A model generated the notes under the pieces. It saw only the letters and a program-made list of their open reading frames with translations, had not been told where the DNA came from and did not search any database. Below are positions 12,686-24,300 of a DNA stretch of 64,000 nt, piece by piece. Position 1 is the first letter of the stretch, and every line of letters begins with the position of its first letter. Where the stretch lies: positions 186,001-250,000 of the forward strand of contig BGZK01000485.1 of NCBI GenBank assembly GCA_005406025.1, read 5' to 3'. This DNA is from Eumeta japonica (taxonomy: Eukaryota; Arthropoda; Insecta; Lepidoptera; Psychidae). The position numbers and the translations under genes were made by a program.

Positions 12686-15600
12686 CTGGACACCATTACA
12701 TTTTTTCATAATGAAAAATATATTTGATTTGTATTACTATTACCCACATATACCAAGGCTTGAGGTGACAGGCACACAGTTAGGAAAATTCAATTAATCG
12801 GATATCGAACTTAAAGCATTTGCATTTAAAATACAAAATTTGAACATTAGGGCGCAATTCTACCGTCAAAATCTCTGATAAAGCCATTTTTTTTTTCTCC
12901 AAATTAAGTTAAAGCTTTAAAATTATAATTTAAACCTTATTCCGATTTAAATTATAATAAGCAATTGCCATTCCGATCATTGCGAATGAATGTTCTTTGA
13001 TATTAGCACATTTATATAATTAAAAGTCAATATAAATATTGTTTTAGTGTTGATTTTACATTTTCCACTTAATTTTCAGAACAGAGATTTTACCCAATAT
13101 AGTGTAAGTAGATAAATCAAACTACAAGCGACCATATCGATTCACACTGAAGAGTTCTTTAATATACTGAAAAGATTATGACATTCCAACAATACACCCT
13201 ATTTGCTTTCAGTGTAGATTAAGTTCAAAAATTTACCTGTAAGGTCCTCGGTAAGCCGGACGACGCGGCGAACCCGGGGACGAGTGTTCCGCTGATGTGT
13301 GCCCGTTGCGCGTCCCGAACGCATCCGATTTAGCGCCATCTTGCGGGTCGTTCGGCGAGCTGTTAGCAGCCTCCTGTATGTGATGGAATTTAAATTAAAT
13401 TGAATTTCAAACATCAAGATTAACAGACGATTGAAATTAATAATATTCAAATTCAGTTGTGTTAAAATGTTTTCATTTTAATTATCGACAGCAAATCATT
13501 GAATGTGAATATAATGTGTTGCTGACTTACATCATCAGCGGCCGGTGTGGTGATGGTGAGAGGCGGAGGACCTGAATCACCCGGGCACACCACACCACCT
13601 TTCGCTACTTGCCGCGCCAGCAGTGCCGCCATTTGCAATTGGAGAGCCTGGACAAGTTCTTGTACATTTTGTTAGAGTATAAAGAGATGTACTCTATATT
13701 GCTGTTACTGTCACGAAATCTTAATCTAGATTTTTATCAAATTGATTTGCAAAATGATTTACAACAATAAGCTGTCAACAATGCTTTGTTTGAAGTTTTA
13801 ATAGAATATCAATTTGTTGCCAAAAAAAAATTATTTCATATGTATGCATTAGAAATTGTTTATAAGTGGATTTAAGATATTTCGTTTTTGAATGTTACAA
13901 CTATACAACTCTTTTCACTTGATTTTTCTTTATTTACTTTAATAAGCCAGCGTCTAGCGAAGTGGGCGGGGGCAGCTAATATTGATTTATAATGGAATTT
14001 AATAATACATAGATATTAATAATATTGAACTAAAGTGATCAGTTATATATTTTGAATTGTTTATATTAATAACTTCGATACTATTAAATTTTTTTTAAAA
14101 CCAGAAAGAACTACTAGCAGCATCTGATGATGTGTCAGGTGCGAAATATGAGGATTTGAGTTTGGACATTAATGTTGTATGTCAATTAATGACTTCATGT
14201 GCAAACTGAAAAGACTAATAAAATAATTGACTTTAAAGACTAAGGGAAACATTGCCAGGACTATGAATGTCAGAGAAAATCTATCAGAATCTAGAATTAA
14301 TAAAGGAAATTTGAATTTGATTGGTAAACTAGATTTAATTAATTTCATAAAATAAATTTATAAAAGTGCACACTTACAAACTCATGCTCGGACATAATTC
14401 TGATTATGAATGAACATAATGTATGTTAATCTCTAATGATTTATTTATTATAGTCTACAGGATGAACCATTTCAATATTGTTCTCAAACATAATGCAAAC
14501 CTTTAGTTCTGCAGTGAGGCAAAATGGCGGTGCTGCTAGCGATTCAACAGGTGGCGGTGCGCGACGTAGGGCGTCGACATCGCAGGATACCGTTGACCGG
14601 CACACTGGACAGGATTGCTGAAATTTGTATGATACCAGTCAATTATTTTAAAAAAGCAGTTTAATAAATAATTTCACCAAATAACATGGTTAATCTTCTT
14701 GGAAAAATTCTTCACCAACATTGTCGGAGTTGAGTCTCAGAGTCTCCTTCATGGTAAGACTGTATTCAAATGGTACGATCATGCATACAACGGCCACTGT
14801 AGATCGGATAACATCAGTGTGACGCCCGTCCAAAGTCACACTGTGAAAGTGGGGATCATTCTATTTTTAGTGGCATGGTGTGTATGATCCCTCTGTTTAG
14901 ATGTGGTTCATCCAACTGAGTGAATGTGTATGTTGGATTTAAAGCCTCACAAGACATTGTAGATATTTGCGATATAATTATTCTTAATTAATATATAATA
15001 ACACACTAGGAACAGCTTTGCTATCAAGTTTCTCAAGAAAAATTTCAAAAAAAAAAAAAAGGTTAAACATCTACTTTCTAATTCAATCTGCAAGTAATAA
15101 TGGATCAATTGAATGCAAAAAAAAAACTTAATGTAAATGTAAGGTCCACATAGAAACTTCAGATTAATTAAACGACTCCCATTTGTGTGTATTTTACACT
15201 CAAGCGCTTATAAATTTTTAATTCATATTCAGTTCTAATTTTTTATCATTAAAGTAGTGATTGTTGAGTAGCATAAAGATTTAGAAAGATTTGTAGAAAT
15301 AAATAAAGATGTTCATTTATAATGTCTAATAGTTAAATAGTTATACACAAGATGATGTATGTGCATGAAACTCTGCCGTTCTGAATTGTCTGTGAATAAT
15401 GAAATGTACAGCTACAGTGCTCCCTGATTCTTTCATCTTCCCAGCGTTCTAATTTTACGTCATTGTGACGCTTTCGTGCCAAACTATACAGCGGCAGAGT
15501 TTCGTGCGTTACATTGTATTTATTAGGGTGCCGTTTATGAATACTGCCCATGAGGTAGTCTAAAAAACATATTTATTTTATATAGTTGTCAAATAAGCAT

Positions 15601-18600
15601 TTTTTTTACAAATCGCGTTTAGCAGAGCGGTTTCACAAATCGAATTATAATGCTTACTAGAAATAATATAAACAGCAGTTTTCAATTATAATTAAAACAA
15701 AATCTTACACAGATACCGAACATAACACAGTAATGGATAAATGTGAGCATCGCGCCGTTATAAAGTTCCTCACTGAACAGCGAAAATCACAGCATATTAT
15801 GCAGGAAATGATATCATTTTACTGTCTTAAAAAGCAATGATTTACAAGTTGCATGCTTTATTTAAACAAGGTAGACGGTCAATTCAAGACGATCCTAGAT
15901 CCGGTCAGCCTATAGAGACCACCTTTCTAGAAATCGTCGAAAAAATAGAAAGATTAATATTGGAAGACCTGCGTTTGAAGAACAAAAAACTGGCAGAAAT
16001 AGTTAAAAGTATCACTTTCAACTATTTTGCACAACCATCCACAACCATATGACAAAAGTCAGTGTAAGACGGACGTCAAAAATGCCCATGCCACTTCAAA
16101 AAAACAAACAATTAACCAGCAAGAAGTTTTTTGATGATGTCTGGTAAAAATCCAGCTGCAATTTTGGGATGAATCATTACTGGAGATGAAACGTGGGTTC
16201 ATTATTATGATACTCAGTCGAAGCAAGTCTATGCAATAGCATAATAAAGGTACACCTTACCCTAAGAAATTTAAAGTGCCACAATCTGTGGGAAAACTAA
16301 TCGCTTCTATTTTTGGGATGTCAATGAAATACTTTTGATGCATTACAAAGACAAACGTGTTAATATAACCGGAGAGTACTGTGGTATCCTAATTTCGAAG
16401 TTAAGAGTAGCCATTAAATCTAAAAAGGAAATTTGAAATAGCATTTACATATCGCATGTATGTATAGCTGTACATAAAGGCCAATTTAAATTAATAGATC
16501 ACCCAGCTCAGATTTGGCCCCTAGTGAATACCTATTTTCAAATAAAAAAAAAACTAAGAGGGAAAAAATTTGAAAATGACGAAGAAATTAAAGCAGCAGT
16601 CTCGGTATATTTTGACTCGAAAGAGAAATCTTTTTTTACAAGATCATGCATAAATTAATTCACCGCTCTGAAAAGTGTATTTCGATAAAAGGCGAATATA
16701 ATGAGAAATAATAATATTTTGATTTTGTTTTCTAAAACAAGTCCTTTATTCAGAGAATATATTGACCTCTTCTCGTACCATTAATATATGTTCTTATACA
16801 TTGTTCCATATGCATCCTCACACAGATGCTATATGTAGGTACAGACACATGCATGTACATAATACACATATACATACATACATCTACATTATACATAATC
16901 ATACTATCAATATTGTTATTAAATTTGTTACACTTTTTTTTATTTATTATGCATTCCGTTCTGACAACCAAGCAAGAACAAATATAGAAAAGGTGACTGA
17001 AAACCAGCACTGCAGTATCATGCTGAGTCAAGTTCCCATTTGGTATCATAAATTTATACAAATATTCGGAATACATATCTGTATAATGCATTACAAAAAA
17101 TAGGTAAAATAAAAATATTCTGTATATGTAAAATGTAATTGTGTAAATCTTACACTTGTGTAAGCCTATATGTTTTAAAAATGTTGAAGAACTAACTATA
17201 TAACTGTATTCTGGCTATAAGACCCTTATGTGTGTGTTATCAAGTCATGTCAAGACATAATCATGATATAGATGTGAGAGTCTGACCAAACAGTTCGGTT
17301 CACTAAATCATTGTTTTATGTTTCCATATCTTTGGTGCTATATTTTTTCATACATATAATTACAATTTTACATTATATTAGTTCCATAATTATTCCTCGT
17401 CAATTAAATAAAGCCATGGTTTGACAATAGATGTACATTCAGTCTGTTATAAGTTACACTCTTGTTGAATTTTCAGTTTAATGTTTTATATATGATTTGA
17501 AGGGAGATACAGTGAAACAAATAAGTTCATTATTAAAAAGGTTAAAGATATAGATGAGTGAATTACAGCTGCAGTCTTCTCGGGGAAGTCAAATCTGTCA
17601 CCAAACAAAAACATCTGACGTACAGCATTCTGAAGGACACACACTTTTTTATTTCCATCACCTGCAAAATAACTGGCTCATGGGGTAGTGAGGCAAAGTG
17701 CTTTATAAGGGATTTAGGCAAAAGACTAGGGAAGAAGGAGGACAAAGAAGAAGAGGTAAACCCATTCTGGGTTTTATCAGTTCCAAACCATATATGTTGC
17801 TATTTAACATGGCATTGCTGCTAATGTAATGGGGATTTTTGGACCAGGCCAGAACAGGGGTGGCATTTTTGTATCATAAATACAGTTATTTTTAGTTTAT
17901 TGTTTATTTTAATTTTATTTACTAATATCTTTTAGCTAAGACATTTAATTTGTAGCCCAATGTGTTTATGTAGTCTAAATATTATATCCTACCTAGTTAT
18001 ATAAGTGTCATATATACAAACATCGAATGGTGGTATTGCTTTCCAAAAAAAGATTGAAAATGTTTAACGTCTGAACAGAATTAGCTGAAACTCTACAGTA
18101 ATACAGCATATGCATCAGGATAACATATAGGCTATAATTAATAAAGATACCAACTTTTGCATGTAGCTTTGCTTGAATTATCACAGCACCAATAATCTTT
18201 ACTTATGTCGATTGGTAATTTGTAACAACAATGTTCAAGAAAGGTTCAAGGTGGAAATTGGTTTGGGTTCGAAATAGTGAGCTGGATCAAGATCAGGATC
18301 CAAAGCACAAGTGAGCTCATTTCCTACTAAAAAAAAAATATGTCGTTACTTATGGTTTCAGCATAACAATCACAGTTAATAAGCATTACTGATTAATATA
18401 AACAATAAAAGAATCCATTGTACCTCCAAGCAGGCAAAGCCATGAATAAATTATGTTATATTTTGAACAGACCCAGAATCTAGATAGAAGCCAGGACAAA
18501 AATCAAAGGAACATCGGGATCCATGGCTGACAGTATGATCAGTCGATATAAAAGATGAAATAATTCATTGGAAATCTACACGGGTAGAGCCATGGGTAAA

Positions 18601-20537
18601 AGGTAGTATATAGTAAAAAATACTGGAGGGCTTTCCCAGGAAGTTCGTCTTCTTCTCGTATTATCATTTGTGGTATTATGTAAATAGATTTATTTTGATT
18701 CCAATGTGTGTGTTTCTTTGTATAAAAATGATTTTCCTTGTTAGGAGAAATTATTTTACAGGATAGTATCCTTTGAAATAATTAATTTATTTGAATTGAT
18801 TAATAAAAAAATAAATGAAACTTCATAAGTTATCAAATACCTGATAGGGTGGTGTCTGCGAACGTTGCCAGTGTGGCAGTTTCTCTAGTTCCTCTTGATA
18901 ATTCCGTTCGCCCGCTGTGAGATGGCTGGCTAGACAATGACTATGGAAGTGATGGTAGCATTGTGTCTTGATGAATACATCACCATCCACAAAACCATAC
19001 AGACAGATTGCACACTGACCGCTGGGTAGATTGCTTTCAGTAAGATTTTCTCTAATTAACTGTAAATATGTATCACAAGATTAAAAAGATAAACACAAAA
19101 AAGAAGGCGTGGCTAGAATAAATAGATTTATTTAAGGGAAAAGTGACAAACATATAATAAATGACAGTAATTTTGGAATTAATGTCCCCAGGTCCCTCGC
19201 ACTTATTTTGTTCATTATATAGTATAGGGGAAATACTTACCCACACTCAGGTACTGGACGCAGCCAGAGAGGGGCAGCTGCCCATACATTGTCCCCCCTA
19301 AGTATGCCCTTGTTTACAAGGGAACTAAACCAATTTTTGCATGAAATTTTAAATTTTAACAATCCATTAGCTGTCAGTCTGTGGTTCATCAATTATTAAT
19401 ACAAAAATAAGAGATGACTGCCAATTAATATGACTGACAGACTGATATTACATGATAAAATTAATCTTAAGTAACTAAAACAATGATTTAACTAAAATAA
19501 CATGTGTGAGGTACAAATTAAGAGTTAGATAACCAACTTTTATATTTTCCTGCATTTTTCTTGATCAATAAATTTATTACATATCTTATAATTTATATTT
19601 CATAATGGGTTAAACATGATTTTTATCTTTTTGTACATTTCTATTGCTCTAACTGTAATTTTCAATTCTCTTTTAATTGTTGATTCCACAACAGTCAAAA
19701 GAACAAAGCAAAAAAAGGTTAACTTCATTAAAAGCCAAATTTTACCTCTACACCGTCAAATACAAAGGTCCTGCATAGCCTACAAGTTTTTCTTTACTTA
19801 TTCAAAAGTAACAAAATGTATTCAACATTTTTAGATCAAACTTCATAATAATTTAGATAGTTTCTATTTTCTTTTATATTTCGTTTCCAAATTCTTTTAC
19901 ATTTTACAATTTTATTGTATTAAGTTGCAGTAAGAAATAACTAAGCTAAAGAAGTTTAATTAAAAGTAGTCATACCTCTATTAATTCAAATACAACAGGT
20001 TGTCCTAAGCAGTCACTTAGTTTTTCCTTAATTTGAGAATTAATACTAGACAATAATTGGTCATCTAAGCCTCTAGGGTTTCTTAAGATCACATCAGGAC
20101 TAGTGTCTGGATAAGCTGGTGTTAATTTGACTTCCAAAGTAACACAGACATATTGCTGGTCAGCATCATCACCAGTTGAAGGATGTACTACTGTTTCAAT
20201 CGCTTGTGGTACACCATCTACCCTTTTTATAACAACATCATCCAATAATATAGCTTCTAAAGCTTCAACTTCGTCTGTAACTCTGGAACATAAATAGGGA
20301 ATTTGAAAAAACAATGTGCACAAACTAATAGTTATGATAGTAAATATTAAAAAACCCATTATATCTCAATACTTAGGATAATGCTATTAAAGTTACTTTA
20401 TGTGCGTATGGTAGATAGAACACAGTATCAATATGTTAGAAATGCATAACAAAGTCTAAAATATGTAAGTTTAAGGTATAGATTACATTTATTCACAATA
20501 CTTATCAGATTAAATACCTTTCGTCCATAGTTGTCAT
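12634..20537 (-). CDS. RNF25: RNF25-like E3 ubiquitin ligase (RWD + RING), complete seven-exon gene
   Basis: Exons in transcription order are 20537-20518, 20282-19976, 19059-18841, 14617-14501, 13647-13531, 13373-13237 and 12685-12634. They total 969 nt with no stop until TGA at 12634-12636, giving 322 aa. Every junction has GT/AG sites in compatible phase. Residues about 7-109 form an RWD domain (EALEAILLDD near the start, YPDTSP in the middle). The RING spans two exons: CAICLYGF, a Cys-His core in TQCYHHFHSHCL, then a long spacer and CPVCR. That wide gap before the last Cys pair is typical of RNF25/AO7. The C-terminus is Gly/Arg-rich (NRRGKPGRGARGPR). RING proteins of this type transfer ubiquitin from an E2 in the cytosol; human RNF25 acts on stalled ribosomes. 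The orthology call rests on domain order and RING spacing, not on an alignment. The start is the ATG of exon 1, followed by a second in-frame ATG three codons later. Confidence 0.9.
13237..13373 (-). CDS. RNF25: RNF25-like gene, exon 6 (Ser/Pro-rich linker)
   Basis: The acceptor is CACATACAG and the donor GTAAAT, ending in phase 2. It encodes a Ser/Pro/Asn-rich, probably disordered linker (EAANSSPNDPQDG to PAYRGPY). It is clearly more GC-rich than the surrounding introns. Confidence 0.78.
13531..13647 (-). CDS. RNF25: RNF25-like gene, exon 5 (Gln/Ala-rich linker)
   Basis: 39 codons, starting ALQLQMAALLARQ and ending TTPAADD before donor GTAAGT. I chose the acceptor ending TTGTCCAG because it keeps phase 0. 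A nearby upstream AG would shift the frame. The sequence is low in complexity, so the exon rests on splice sites, phase and local GC rise. Confidence 0.78.
14501..14617 (-). CDS. RNF25: RNF25-like gene, exon 4 (RING CPVC end)
   Basis: The acceptor is ACAAATTTCAG and the donor GTTTGC; 39 codons in phase 0. It begins QSCPVCRSTVSCD, giving the last Cys pair of the RING, then RRAPPPVESLAAPPF. The AP-P stretch after CPVCR also occurs in RNF25 family members. Confidence 0.88.
15359..15513 (-). mobile_element. Three-copy MITE family, copy B
   Basis: Ends are GCATGAAACTCTGCCG on the left and CGGCAGAGTTTCGTGCG on the right, inverted. The interior reads TTTTACGTCATTGTGACGCTTTCGTG, the reverse complement of the copy A core. 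It lies in intron 3 of the RNF25-like gene. Confidence 0.88.
15733..16700 (+). pseudogene. mariner transposase relic in intron 3 of the RNF25-like gene
   Basis: The three frames together spell a mariner transposase. The N-terminus has MDKCEHRAVIKFL, then HALFKQGRRSIQDDPRSGQP. The first catalytic Asp lies in TGDETWVHYYD (about 16171-16210). FWDVNEILLMHYKD marks the middle. The C-terminal DLAPSEY and NDEEIKAAVSVYFDSK follow near 16510-16630. Several stops and frameshifts interrupt it, so it is dead. Mariners move DNA by cut-and-paste into TA. Terminal repeats were not resolved. Confidence 0.88.
17558..17824 (+). pseudogene. Short LINE-derived fragment (low confidence)
   Basis: The open frame contains ITGSWGSEAKCFIRDLGKRL. 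That resembles the conserved GSWG..A..F...L..RL block found near the 3' end of some metazoan non-LTR polyproteins. Nothing else around it is recognisable. It sits in intron 3 of the RNF25-like gene on the opposite strand. Confidence 0.4.
18841..19059 (-). CDS. RNF25: RNF25-like gene, exon 3 (first part of RING)
   Basis: The acceptor is CATATTTACAG and the donor GTATTT; 73 codons in phase 0. It carries CAIC, then TQCYHHFHSHC, which supply the first six zinc ligands. A charged helix (NYQEELEKLPHWQ) follows and forms the RNF25-type insertion before the last two ligands. Confidence 0.92.
19976..20282 (-). CDS. RNF25: RNF25-like gene, exon 2 (RWD domain)
   Basis: The acceptor is TTTATGTTCCAG and the donor GTATGA. 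The exon encodes VTDEVEALEAILLDD through VVFELIE. This is an RWD fold: a Glu-rich first helix, strands with alternating hydrophobics, and the YPDTSPDV turn. RWD domains mediate protein contacts such as GCN1 or E2 binding. Confidence 0.9.
20518..20537 (-). CDS. RNF25: RNF25-like gene, exon 1 (start codon, MTTMDE + split Arg)
   Basis: ATG at 20537-20535 opens six codons plus AG. The donor GTATTT follows directly, and the split codon AG|A joins exon 2 in frame. The exon is too short to be found as an open frame. It is supported by the phase match and by the position of the RWD domain right after it. Confidence 0.8.
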
Positions 20538-20882
20538 GATGCATGGAAGTTCCACCTGGTCACTAACTACATGAACACATTCATCCAAACGTCCCAGGTA
20601 TAATCAGAGCAAGCGCAGTGCAAAATGCACGAAACAGCTGTGAGCAGACTATTCCAGCCACACGAACAAAAATCAATCATGTTACTTCAAGATTATGGGT
20701 TGCCATTTTCGGGCTTCACACCTTCTTCTAAAAATGACATTCTGAATTGACCTAAATCTAGATTCGAGAAGATATCACCGCAATTTAGCTAATTAGTTCA
20801 TAAACACAATATTCAAACTGTCAAGTACTCTTAACTTTCATAAATACAATAATTTAATTAAAACTATGTCTAAGTATAGTAG
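20538..20882 (-). promoter_or_regulatory. Probable promoter/5' UTR region of the RNF25-like gene
   Basis: The region directly upstream of the ATG at 20537 is more GC-rich than the surroundings for about 150 bp, as expected for a transcription start. No TATA box or clear initiator was found. Confidence 0.35.
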
Positions 20883-21053
20883 GTACAACGCACGAAATTT
20901 TGCCTCTCTAAATTGTCTGCGAATGTTACAGTGTGCAGATTCATAGGTCCCCGAGGCTTTCTTCTTTTTCTTTGCGTTTCTATTTTACGTTGTTTTACGC
21001 CATTGCGACGCTTTTGTGACGAATTTCACAGTGGTAAAGTTTCGTGCGTTATA
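20883..21053 (-). mobile_element. Three-copy MITE family, copy C
   Basis: Begins TACAACGCACGAAATTTTGCC and ends GGTAAAGTTTCGTGCGTTATA. Its inverted ends and its interior (CGCCATTGCGACGCTTTTGTG) match copies A and B. 171 bp, no coding potential. Confidence 0.9.
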
Positions 21054-21154
21054 CTGTAACATCTACAGGTGATTCGAAACGATTACAAAAAGCTAAAGTG
21101 TCGAGAGATGGCGCTGTTCGTTTATATTAGAGAAAAATGTTCAGATTTTAGTTT

Positions 21155-22465
21155 AGTCGACAAGTTCAAAATCGTGTTAATTCTTGATAAAGGTCCTAAA
21201 AATATATGAGATAGCTCATTGGAATCGGAATGACGTCTAGAAAAATATATTCGAATAATTTTACTGCACGATAAAAATTGCAAAAGTTATTAACAAATTA
21301 CATAGAAAAAAAAGGTAGTTCGTTTTTTGGCAATTACTCAAAAACTATTAATATTTAAGAAATTTAAAAAAAAGATTCATAAAGAAGAGGGAATTTCCAA
21401 GAAAAAAGTCCTTACTCCCGAAACTGTAGCTCCATTATTTATAATTTTAATTTACTGCTGAAAATAAGACACCGCGCGACCGATACAGCGTGGCCGCGCT
21501 GCCGCTCCACAGAGTTTATCATTTAAAATAATTTTTTTATAGGATTAAATATCAATACTAAAATTTTAAAAAATTATGGTGTCATTAGAACATTTCAAAG
21601 AATGAAGTCCCGTTGGAAAATTATTTTTTGTTCATTTTTCAAAAAGTTACACCATTGTTAACTAAGTATTTTTTCGCGGGCTATTATTTTTATAAAATAC
21701 GGTATAAAAGTTTAAATAATTGGCCTATAAATTTTAAGCTTCTTGGAGATCTTCTTATATATATACTTAACAAGACCACGTTATAAAAATTATCTTAAAT
21801 TTGTGTTTTTTGTTTATAAATTTTTTTTAAGTTAACAAAAAAAGAAAATTCTCAAGAATGTTGTTAAAATTTTTTTTAATAAAATTTTTAGTTATGGCTA
21901 TTTTTGTAATTTATAGTTATTATTCCACCTGGAAAAAAATTTCCAACATTTGTTTATAAATTTTTTATAGACAAATAGAGTAGTTTCATATTTTGAAAAA
22001 AATTTTTTTACTCTTTTGTTGTCATGGGAAAATAATGATTTTTTTAAAAAAGTTTTTCTTAAAAAAAAATTTTAAATTGTTTAAAATCATTTTTTTATAT
22101 TTCTATTGTTTAAATAATTAGTTAAGAAATTATTTCCTCTTTAAAAATCATAATTGGCTTTTCTTAGTAGTTACTAAAAATTTTTTTTTTAATAATAATT
22201 TAATTGCTTATTAACTTGACAATTTGTTATAAACAATTTTAGGTGACCGTTGTATTTTTTTAAAGCTACAAAAAATCACAAAAATAGCCATATATAACGA
22301 AATGCTAAAAAAGTTTTTTTTTGTTTTTTTACAATAGTTTATATTCCACGTTACCAAAGTTTGATCGGTCACATTTTTTGTCAAGTAACAAATTTCCATA
22401 ATGAGCTATCTCACATATTTTTAGGACCTTTATCAAGAATTAACACGATTTTGAACTTGTTGACT
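21155..22465. mobile_element. 1.3-kb non-autonomous element with about 70-bp terminal inverted repeats
   Basis: 21155-21224 and 22393-22465 are inverted copies (AGTCRACAAGTTCAAAATCG ... TGAGATAGCTCATT) with few mismatches. The interior is strongly AT-rich with long A and T runs, and has one GC-rich island at about 21470-21515 (CCGCGCGACCGATACAGC). No transposase frame. The clear terminal repeats mark it as a DNA-transposon derivative, but the superfamily and target duplication were not determined. Confidence 0.85.
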
Positions 22466-23174
22466 AGAGTATTTGGTCTAAATGCTAATTTGCGGTTCAA
22501 CAAACTCAGTTTCATGGAAAGCTATTTTAAAGTTTTATCTATAAGAGCACGATTAATTCTAAAATTACGATGGAATTAAAATAATACGGCAAAATTTTAC
22601 CTGTCTTTCAGACCTTTTGGTTTTGTGCTATTAAACACAAATACACAATGTCCGCGATTACTACAATTGGTGGTTTTTTAAAAAGGTGTGGCATTACGAA
22701 TAGGCCACACCGTTTTAGGTTACGACGACAAATTCTTTGAAAAACATATTTCACCAGGGTACTCTATAGCCAGTCGCCCGACAATTGTATATTTATTTAT
22801 GAGTATGGTTAAATAATATGTAAGAAAGAATATTGTTTGACGATTCTTCAATCATCGAGCATCGAAGAATATGTTTGTAACTTTTCATATAAATTATAAC
22901 AGTAATACACATTTAGGGTTCCTGCGTGTATAAAAGGAAAATTTAAAAATGGGATAATTTTATTGCAATTGAATCAAAGATTCTATTGTAAATCAATTGT
23001 TCTATGTCCACACGGGTGAATAAACTAAGGAAAATTAACTACAATAAAAAATATCAGGGGTTTGACTCTTCTTTAAGTTTTGTGAGTTTCACTAAAATTC
23101 TTATAGAACAACTAATAACAAAAATAATAGTATGGTGATGGTAAATGTAATCAACTGAAAAGCAGTGAAGTGAT
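22466..23174. other. Intergenic DNA without recognisable gene
   Basis: Contains a small inverted pair GGTGTGGC/GCCACACC at about 22687-22713. Nothing else is recognised. Confidence 0.5.
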
Positions 23175-24300
23175 ATTTGATGCATTTTTAGCGTTTTTTG
23201 AGATTTTTAGGAATCCTTTAATTAAGCCGATTTTAATAAATCTTACTATAAATATTATTGAAAGCCAATACATATATAGGGTTGCGTGAAATGACAGAGA
23301 GCCCTTAAATTTAACCGAATTTCATGAAATTTAAAATAAAGTCAATTGAAAACCAATAAAAGGAAATCCAATACATTTTTAAGGTTCCATGAGAATTACT
23401 GAGAACTCTAATAATTTAACCGAATTAATAAAATTCAGAATAGAGGTATCTGAAAATGAGTTAAGGTATATTCAATACATTTTTAGGGTTTCGTGGAAAT
23501 TACTGTGAAACTTTTATAACTTAACGGATTTCAATAAAATAAAATGAAGGAAATTGAATGTAATAAAAGTATATTCATAACAATTTTAGGATTCTGTGAG
23601 AATTACGGAGAACCCTTATAATTAAAAGATTTCGATAAAATTTTGTATGGAGACATTTCAAAACCATTAAAAGGATATCCGGTATATTTTAAGAGATCCT
23701 TGATAATTCCCAAGAACCCTTTAGTTAAGGCGATTATAATAAAAAATAATATAGATATGAATGAAACCCATTAAAAAAATGCCCAATACATTTTTGTGGT
23801 TCCGTTCCGAGAACTAATTCAACAGATTTTAATAAGATTTAGTACCTATAGAGACAACGAATAGGTACCAACGAAAGGATTTTTTATATACTTTTAAAGT
23901 TCAGTGAGAAGTAATGAGGTTCCGTGAAATTAAACTTATTTCAATAAAATTTTGAATGAATATAACTGAAACTCAGTAGAATATTGTTTAAATTTTCTGG
24001 GGTTCTATGAGTATTACTAAGAATCCATATAGTTAAACCGATTTCGCTGAAATTTACACAAATTATTCTAGTTAGTAAAAAAGAGTTAGTGGTTAAAGTG
24101 TTTTATGGTTTTGGGATTGCGTTTTGTGAGATTAGAGATAAGCACTCATATAATGTAATTTGAGTGATTTCAATAAATTTGCTACAGAGATAGCTTAGAG
24201 CAAGCAAAAGGATTAATTGTAATGTTTTATGGTTAAGTTTCATTGAAAATTACTAAAAGTAAAGAATACAATTGAACCAGTTTCGCTGAAATTTTCAATA
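23175..24300 (+). repeat. Degenerate tandem array, unit about 104 bp, roughly ten copies
   Basis: The phrase AGGGTTCCGTGAGAATTAC recurs, decayed, at about 23278, 23382, 23485, 23588, 23692, 23796, 23897 and 23998, with less clear copies before and after. Each is followed by GAGAACCCTTATAATT, ACCGATTTCAATAAAATT and CCAATACATTTTTA at constant offsets. The spacing is 100-105 bp. The copies are strongly diverged from one another, so the array is old. Confidence 0.85.

Noticed and set aside
16750..17103. Overlapping 113-codon open frames on both strands
   Set aside because: They arise from a low-complexity ACATAC/TATGTA-rich stretch, have no motif and mirror each other; not genes.
23175..24300. 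Could the 104-bp array be a CRISPR array?
   Set aside because: Units are degenerate over their entire length with no conserved short repeat and unique spacers, and the genome is eukaryotic.
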